NCBI GenBank assembly: GCA_041685045.1
Contig: JAWLGP010000001.1
Coordinates: 310,001-374,000, forward strand
Direction of reading: 5' to 3'
Origin: Thiohalomonas sp041685045
GTDB lineage: Bacteria > Pseudomonadota > Gammaproteobacteria > Thiohalomonadales > Thiohalomonadaceae
Length of the DNA stretch: 64,000 nucleotides
Numbering within the stretch: the stretch's first letter is position 1; the number at the start of each line of letters is the position of its first letter. The position numbers and the translations under genes were made by a program. Below are positions 58,942-64,000 of this stretch, one piece after another. The notes beneath the pieces are model-generated. The model was not told the DNA's origin. It ran no database searches and was given only the letters and a program-made list of their open reading frames with translations.

Positions 58942-60231
58942 TCAAGAGTACCGAGTGAGCAGGCAGTAACGGTCGGCCGCCTTGGGCAGGCTGACCCGTA
59001 CCCGCCAGCCACCTCCGGGCACGGTCTGCATCGGTTCACCCTTGAGGTCCTCGAGGTCCTCGAGGACAAAGCTGTGATTGCCGCCGGGCGTGATCAGCTC
59101 CAGCCGATCTCCCACCGAAAACTGATTCTTCACCTCCAGTTCGGCCATGCCGGTTGCCGGGTCGTAGCTGGCCACCTCGGCCACAAAGCGCTGCTGCACC
59201 GAGTCGGAACTGGCCTGCCGATAATTCTGGTACTCGGCATCCGCGTGGCGGTCGAAAAAGCCCTCGGTATAACCGCGGTTGGCCAAATTCTCCAGTTCCC
59301 CCAGCAGTTCGGGGTCGAACGGGTGCCCGGCGACGGCGTCATCAATGGCGCGGCGATAGACCTGGGTGGCGCGGGCCACGTAATAGTGGGATTTGGTGCG
59401 GCCCTCGATCTTAAGGCTGTCGACCCCGATCTCGACGAGCCTGTTCACGTGGCGTACGGCCCGCAGGTCCTTGGAGTTCATGACGTAGGTGCCGTGCTCA
59501 TCCTCCTCGATGGGCATCAGCTCGCCCGGTCGCTCCCCCTCCTCCAGGAAGTGAACCGGCGCCGCGGCGGGATGCCGGCCCGGGATCGGGTCGCCGGCGG
59601 CATCGGCGCCGGCCGGGTGGACGGCGTACTCCCATCGACAGGCGTTGGTGCAGGTTCCCTGGTTGGCATCGCGGTGGTTGAAATAGCCGGAGAGCAGGCA
59701 GCGACCCGAGTAGGCAATACACAAGGCGCCGTGGACGAACACCTCCAGTTCCATGTCCGGACAGCGCTGCCGGATCTCGGCGATATCGTCCAGGGCCAGC
59801 TCACGGGAGAGGATCACGCGGGAAATGCCGACCGTGGCCCAGAATTTCACCGCCGCCCAGTTCATCGTGTTAGCCTGCACCGACAGGTGCAGCGGCAGCT
59901 CCGGCCAACGTTCGCGCACTAACATGATGAGACCGGGGTCGGCCATGATCAGCGCATCGGGGCCCAGCTCGACCACCGGGGCGAGGTCTTCGATAAAGGT
60001 GCGGACCTTGGCATTGTGGGGCAGCACGTTGGCGGCAAGGAAAAACTTCCGCCCCGCGTTGTGGACCTCGGTGATGCCCGCCGCCAGGTTCTCGAGCTGA
60101 TTGAAGTCGTTGTTGCGCACTCTTAGGCTATACCTTGGAACACCGGCATAGACGGCATCGGCGCCGTAGGCCACGGCAAAACGCAGGTTTCGGAGGTTGC
60201 CCGCAGGGGCCAGCAGCTCGGGGCGTCGCAT
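58942..60231 (-). CDS. trhP: tRNA 5-hydroxyuridine modification protein TrhP (peptidase U32 family)
   Basis: A 429-residue protein (E. coli YegQ family) needed for prephenate-dependent hydroxylation of wobble U34. It begins MRRPELLAPAGNLRNLRFAV. The U32 signature EVFVHGALCIAYSGRCLLSG and GTCTNACRWEY provide the conserved Cys that bind a Fe-S cluster. The carboxy-terminal domain (residues about 350-429) includes FSVGDRLELITPGG. The partner TrhO/CmoA-type genes are not in the window. Confidence 0.93.
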   Translation of the reverse strand: MRRPELLAPAGNLRNLRFAVAYGADAVYAGVPRYSLRVRNNDFNQLENLAAGITEVHNAGRKFFLAANVLPHNAKVRTFIEDLAPVVELGPDALIMADPGLIMLVRERWPELPLHLSVQANTMNWAAVKFWATVGISRVILSRELALDDIAEIRQRCPDMELEVFVHGALCIAYSGRCLLSGYFNHRDANQGTCTNACRWEYAVHPAGADAAGDPIPGRHPAAAPVHFLEEGERPGELMPIEEDEHGTYVMNSKDLRAVRHVNRLVEIGVDSLKIEGRTKSHYYVARATQVYRRAIDDAVAGHPFDPELLGELENLANRGYTEGFFDRHADAEYQNYRQASSDSVQQRFVAEVASYDPATGMAELEVKNQFSVGDRLELITPGGNHSFVLEDLEDLKGEPMQTVPGGGWRVRVSLPKAADRYCLLTRYS

Positions 60232-60320
60232 CGGGCAGCTCGAATTTGGAAGGGAGCGGATTTTACCATCCCGCGGCGGTCCATCCCGCCATCAGAATCG
60301 ACAAAAAAGGCAGGACACTC

Positions 60321-61016
60321 GTGAACACAATTACCGTGCGGTCTTCCTGGCGCCGACTGGCGGCGCTTTTGTGGCTTTGTCTCGCCATTCCGGCCTGGGC
60401 CAACGTGCCGCCGCCGGATGCGTTGCTGGAGTCGGTGAGTACCGAGATGATCGACGCCCTCGAGGCCGAGCGCGAAGCCGTCAAGGACAATCCGGAACGG
60501 CTGTTTACCCTGGTCGAAGAGATCCTGGTGCCCCACGTGGATACGGAGACGATGGCCCGCATGGTCCTCGGGGCCCACTGGCGACGCGCCTCGGAGGAGC
60601 AGCGCGCCCGCTTCACCGAGCAGTTCAAGACCCTCATGATCCGCTTCTATGTGTCGGCCCTGCTGGACGATCCGAGCGAGCTGGATCGCTTGCTGGAACA
60701 GAAGGACCGTCTGATCCAGATTCTGCCGACGCAGCACGGCGAGGATGAAAGAAGGGCGCGGGTCCGGGCGGAGGTGCGGCCGCCGGAAGGGCCGGTGGTA
60801 CCGGTCAGTTTCAGCCTCTACCGCCGTGAAGCCGGCGATCCCTGGCAGGTGTATGACGTCAACGTCGAGGGGATCAGCATCATCATCAACTACCGCAACA
60901 GCTTCGGCTCACAGATCAGCCGTGAAGGGCTGGATGCCTTGATTCAGGAGTTGACGACCCGCAATCAGCAGCTTTGGGAGAAGGCCGCCAACGGCAACGG
61001 TAGCGCCGCGGAGTGA
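60321..61016 (+). CDS. MlaC/Ttg2D-like periplasmic phospholipid-transport protein
   Basis: A 231-residue precursor with signal peptide (SSWRRLAALLWLCLAIPAWA). The MlaC-type segments EEILVPHVDTETMARMVLGA, FTEQFKTLMIRFYVSALLDD and WQVYDVNVEGISIIINYRNS are clear. MlaC carries lipids between the outer membrane and the MlaFEDB importer, but no other mla gene is adjacent, so this is an orphan member. The start is GTG 60321. Confidence 0.88.
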   Translation: MNTITVRSSWRRLAALLWLCLAIPAWANVPPPDALLESVSTEMIDALEAEREAVKDNPERLFTLVEEILVPHVDTETMARMVLGAHWRRASEEQRARFTEQFKTLMIRFYVSALLDDPSELDRLLEQKDRLIQILPTQHGEDERRARVRAEVRPPEGPVVPVSFSLYRREAGDPWQVYDVNVEGISIIINYRNSFGSQISREGLDALIQELTTRNQQLWEKAANGNGSAAE

Positions 61017-61052
61017 TTTGCCACCATCGCGGACTTCGCAACGGAACCCTTC

Positions 61053-61121
61053 GGTAGGGGGCGGACTCGCCGCTAGCGGAAACGCACGTGGCGGAACTCC
61101 GCGGCGCTATGCGCCTACCCC
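61053..61121. repeat. Imperfect palindrome between mlaC-like and transporter genes
   Basis: GGTAGGGGGCG (61053-61063) and GCGCCTACCCC (61111-61121) are partly complementary arms around GC-rich sequence. It lies in the 170-base gap before the permease gene and resembles the other REP-like elements. Confidence 0.45.
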
Positions 61122-61186
61122 GTTTCGCCTTTCGGCGGCCACACCGCGTGCGGTAACCTCACGTCCACCCCAACGCGTACGTTCCC

Positions 61187-62257
61187 GTGTTTCCCGATAC
61201 CCTCATCCCGTTTTTCACCAACACCGTCGGCCTCTACCTGGACGCCGCTCCCTGGCTGTTGCTGGGGTTGCTGGCCGCCGGCCTGATCAAGGGCTGGGTG
61301 CCGGAATCGGCGATGCATCGCTGGCTCGGCGGGTCGGGGATCGGGCCGGTCACCCGGGCCGCGCTGGTTGGCGCACCGCTGCCGCTCTGCTCCTGCGGTG
61401 TGTTGCCGGCGGCGCTCGGTCTGCACCGAAGCGGGGCCTCCCGCGGCTCCACCCTCTCCTTTCTCATTGCCACGCCGGAGACCGGCGTCGATTCGGTGGC
61501 GGTGACCTACGCCTTGATGGGTCCTTTCATGGCGGTGGTCAGGCCGGTCGCGGCGATCGCCAGTGCCATTTGCACGGGTCTGCTCGGCGGCTGGGGTGCA
61601 GGCCGGCCGGCCCCAAACCCTCCTCCGGCACCGGGCGCAGGTTCCTGCTGCGGTTGCAACACCAGCTGCGGCGCACCCTCCGCCCCCGCACCCGGCTGGA
61701 GGGGCAGGACCGTCGATGGCCTGCGCTATGCCGTCAACAACATTGTCGACGACATCATCCCCTGGCTCGCCGCCGGGCTGCTGCTGGCCGGGCTGCTGAT
61801 GACCCTGGTGCCCGTCGGGGCCCTGGCGGCCTGGGGCAGCGGGCTGCCGGCCATGCTGCTGATGCTGCTGGTGGGAATCCCGATGTACATCTGCGCCACT
61901 GCCTCGACCCCTCTTGCTGCATCGCTGCTGCTACTGGGCGTATCACCCGGAACGGTGCTGGTATTTCTGCTCGCGGGGCCGGCGACCAATCTCGCCACGC
62001 TCGGGCTGTTGTACCGTGAGCTCGGCCGGCGCACGCTCGTGCTTTACCTGTGCGGGATCGCGGTCACCAGTGTCACGGCCGGGCTGTTGGTGGATGCCAT
62101 CGTCGCCGGCCTCGGCATCGATGTCGCCGCCCAGATGGCGGATGCCACAGAGCTGGTGCCCTCGGTTCTGGCCTGGGCCAGCGGCATCATCCTGGCCCTG
62201 CTCGCCATTCGCCCGTTGCGCCGTCAGCTGGTGCCGGCCGGCACAACCGGTCAATAG
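61187..62257 (+). CDS. SO_0444-type Cu/Zn efflux permease
   Basis: A 356-residue polytopic membrane protein of the COG0701 permease family, starting at GTG 61187. It carries APLPLCSCGVLPAALGLHRS, the signature with the transport Cys, and a Cys-rich cytoplasmic loop (GSCCGCNTSCGAP) between the two halves. The second half repeats the fold (VGIPMYICATASTPLAASLL). The family exports copper and zinc; the Cys loop likely binds metal. No metalloregulator lies next to it. Confidence 0.88.
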   Translation: MFPDTLIPFFTNTVGLYLDAAPWLLLGLLAAGLIKGWVPESAMHRWLGGSGIGPVTRAALVGAPLPLCSCGVLPAALGLHRSGASRGSTLSFLIATPETGVDSVAVTYALMGPFMAVVRPVAAIASAICTGLLGGWGAGRPAPNPPPAPGAGSCCGCNTSCGAPSAPAPGWRGRTVDGLRYAVNNIVDDIIPWLAAGLLLAGLLMTLVPVGALAAWGSGLPAMLLMLLVGIPMYICATASTPLAASLLLLGVSPGTVLVFLLAGPATNLATLGLLYRELGRRTLVLYLCGIAVTSVTAGLLVDAIVAGLGIDVAAQMADATELVPSVLAWASGIILALLAIRPLRRQLVPAGTTGQ

Positions 62258-62333
62258 CCCGCGCACCGACAAGGTCTTTCCCCGGTAACGCGGGGTCGGT
62301 AAAGTCGGAAGCTTCTATTACGGACGAAAGACC

Positions 62334-63275
62334 ATGCTGCTGCGCCTGTTACAACTCTTCGCCAACGCCCTGGCGCCACTGACTCTGCTGGGCGCGATCG
62401 CCGCGTACATCGAACCGGCGCTCTTCATGCCGTTCAAAGACTATTTCCTCTGGCTGTTCGCGGCCACCATGCTGGCGCTCGGCGTCGTGCTGGAACCGGA
62501 GGACCTGCGGGAGACGCTGACCCGGCCGCTGGCGATCGGTCAGGGCGTGCTCGCGCAGTACAGCATCATGCCGCTGCTGGGTTTTGCGGCGGCCTGGCTC
62601 TCCGGGTTGCCGGAGGCGCTGGCACTCGGCTTCATCATCGTCGGCTGTGCACCGGGGGCGATGGCCAGCAACGTGATCGTCTATCTGGCCGGGGGCGCCG
62701 TTGCCTACTCCATCGCCCTGACCACCGTGGCGACCCTCATCGCCCCGCTGCTCACCCCCGGGCTGGTGAAGCTGCTGGGGGAGGCGTTCCTGGACATCCC
62801 GTTCCTGCCGATGATGTGGACGGTGGTCAAGACTGTCCTGGTGCCGCTGCTGCTCGGGATGGCACTGCGCCGACATTTGGGCGGCCGACTGGATGCTGCG
62901 AAGGCCGTCGCCCCGGCAGTGGCCACGATCGCCATCGTGATCATCTGTAGCTATGCGGTGGCCGCCAACCAGGCGCGGCTCGCCGACATCGGCCCGCTGG
63001 TGTTCGTGCTGGTGGTGATCGTGAACGCGATCGGTTACCTGGCCGGCTGGCAGGCCGGGCAGCTGTTCGGCTTCGATGGCCGCCATCGGCTCACCCTCGC
63101 CATCGAGATCGGTATGCAGAACGCCGGGCTGGGTGTAGCCCTCGCCCTGGCTCACTTCGAGCCGATCACCGCTTTGCCCGGGGCGTTGTTCGCAGTCTGG
63201 TGCATCATGACTTCCGCCGGCGCGGCAGCCTGGTACCGACGCCGTTCCGAGCGGCAAGTGGTGATGGTGCCGTAA
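62334..63275 (+). CDS. Bile acid:sodium symporter-family transporter
   Basis: A 313-residue membrane protein with about ten helices. Family features are FIIVGCAPGAMASNVIVYLA and EIGMQNAGLGVALALAHF. Bacterial members transport organic anions with Na+, so a sodium gradient may matter in this cell. The start ATG at 62334 follows the permease by 76 bases. The substrate is unknown. Confidence 0.88.
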   Translation: MLLRLLQLFANALAPLTLLGAIAAYIEPALFMPFKDYFLWLFAATMLALGVVLEPEDLRETLTRPLAIGQGVLAQYSIMPLLGFAAAWLSGLPEALALGFIIVGCAPGAMASNVIVYLAGGAVAYSIALTTVATLIAPLLTPGLVKLLGEAFLDIPFLPMMWTVVKTVLVPLLLGMALRRHLGGRLDAAKAVAPAVATIAIVIICSYAVAANQARLADIGPLVFVLVVIVNAIGYLAGWQAGQLFGFDGRHRLTLAIEIGMQNAGLGVALALAHFEPITALPGALFAVWCIMTSAGAAAWYRRRSERQVVMVP

Positions 63276-63388
63276 CAGGCGCCGCGGAGGTTCGGTTCGC
63301 CGCGCTCACTGCACCCGACGTGTCGTCGTGCCTCCGCTGGCGATAATGTAGAATATTCAACTTGGTTTTCGACGAAGGATGTGACGGC

Positions 63389-63925
63389 TTGGAACAGTTT
63401 CGCGGCACCACCATTCTCTCCGTGCGCCGGGGCGGCAAGGTCGTGATCGGTGGCGACGGCCAGGTGACCATGGGCAACACGGTCATGAAGGGCAACGCCC
63501 GCAAGGTGCGCCGCCTCTACCGGGACCAGGTCATCGCGGGCTTCGCCGGAGGCACCGCCGATGCCTTTACCCTGTTCGAGCGCTTCGAGGGCAAGCTGGA
63601 GAAGCACCAGGGCAACCTGACCCGGGCCGCGGTGGAACTGGCCAAGGACTGGCGCACCGATCGCATGCTGCGCCGCCTGGAGGCGCTGCTGGCGGTGGCC
63701 GACCGCACCGCCTCGCTGGTGATCTCCGGCAACGGTGACGTCATCGAGCCGGAGGACAGCCTGATCGCCATCGGCTCCGGTGGCCCTTTTGCCCAGGCTG
63801 CCGCCCGCGCGATGCTCGACACCACCGAACTCGACGCCCGCAGCATCGTCGAAAAGGGCCTCGGTATCGCCGCCGACATCTGCATCTACACCAACCACAA
63901 TCTGACCATCGAAGAGCTGGAATAG
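63389..63925 (+). CDS. hslV: ATP-dependent protease peptidase subunit HslV
   Basis: Proteolytic subunit of the HslUV protease. Start TTG 63389 with GAAGGA upstream gives MEQFRGTTILSVRRGGKVVI, so the catalytic Thr follows a short propeptide ending in Gly. The 178-residue product has GDGQVTMGNTVMKGNARKVR, ELAKDWRTDRMLRRLEALLA and GSGGPFAQAAARAMLDTTEL as in the family. The expected partner hslU is not recognised at the right edge. Confidence 0.94.
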   Translation: MEQFRGTTILSVRRGGKVVIGGDGQVTMGNTVMKGNARKVRRLYRDQVIAGFAGGTADAFTLFERFEGKLEKHQGNLTRAAVELAKDWRTDRMLRRLEALLAVADRTASLVISGNGDVIEPEDSLIAIGSGGPFAQAAARAMLDTTELDARSIVEKGLGIAADICIYTNHNLTIEELE

Positions 63926-63966
63926 GATTGAAACCACAGAGAACAGCGCACACGGAGGATTGCGTA

Positions 63967-64000
63967 ATGGACAAAAAGGCACCATCAAACGCCGCTGTGA
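63967..64000 (+). CDS. Partial open frame at the window edge
   Basis: An ATG at 63967 with GGAGG eight bases upstream starts MDKKAPSNAAV, running out of the window. This does not look like the usual hslU start. The preceding bases (GAAACCACAGAGAACAG) resemble another intergenic repeat arm. Identity cannot be judged from 11 residues. Confidence 0.4.
   Translation, partial: MDKKAPSNAAV

Noticed and set aside
63967..64000. hslU start
   Set aside because: hslU is expected after hslV, but the visible residues MDKKAPSNAAV do not match a typical HslU amino terminus, so no name is given.

Overview
The window is a high-GC (roughly mid-60s %) gammaproteobacterial chromosome segment. Gene order atp–parB–parA–rsmG–mnmG, the protein families present (YebG, YqiJ/YqiK, SrkA, PrlC, UbiD, TrhP) and the many short intergenic inverted repeats suggest a free-living, probably Chromatiales/Ectothiorhodospiraceae-like organism. 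That placement is an inference from gene content; no rRNA gene is present to confirm it.

Layout. 1–6 kb: F1Fo ATP synthase operon on the minus strand (atpI-B-E-F-H-A-G-D, atpD cut by the window edge) with a well-formed promoter. 6.2–10.6 kb: parB, parA, rsmG, mnmG. 10.9–18.4 kb: small conserved proteins, a transglutaminase-fold protein with a degraded triad, tRNA-Asp, a cyanide-insensitive-type cytochrome bd oxidase whose cydB carries a frameshift, and a ferredoxin-reductase. 18.5–30.2 kb: housekeeping and accessory genes (orphan ParA, a frameshifted methyltransferase, mtgA, ubiD, sodC, xth, prlC, srkA) and a candidate small RNA. 30.4–42.6 kb: a 13-gene energy-converting complex. 42.7–64 kb: yebG with a possible LexA box, a diguanylate cyclase, gor, gamma carbonic anhydrase, two RRM proteins, aroE, a Pit phosphate transporter with its PhoU-like partner, hemB, mltF, a pspA–yqiJ–yqiK membrane-stress operon, trhP, a MlaC-like protein, two transporters and hslV.

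The most notable system is at 30373–42638. Seven tightly overlapping genes encode Mrp-type antiporter modules (MrpE, F, G, a DUF4040/MbhD-like protein, an MbhE+MrpB fusion, MrpC and a 1042-residue fusion of two MrpD/NuoN-type antiporters). They are followed by NuoH-, NuoB-, NuoC- and NuoD-like subunits. The order matches, to my knowledge, that of the archaeal Mbx/MBS branch of the group 4 hydrogenase/complex I superfamily. The large subunit lacks the C-terminal Cys pair needed for NiFe, and the NuoB-like subunit has only one Cys where complex I has a tandem pair. The last enzyme fuses a two-cluster NuoI-type ferredoxin to a GltD/NfnB-like FAD–NAD(P)H module, and a rubrerythrin-like diiron protein overlaps it. 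I infer a bacterial NAD(P)H-fed, ion-pumping, non-hydrogenase complex whose electron acceptor is unknown. The overlapping genes of the membrane arm have no repeats between them, while the peripheral-arm genes are separated by repeat arms, hairpins and a 204-bp tandem repeat.

Short inverted repeats of at least six families fill most intergenic gaps and in three cases supply the C-terminal codons and stop of a gene (cydA, aroE, hemB). Two genes (cydB and a methyltransferase) carry single-base frameshifts that may be real or sequence errors.
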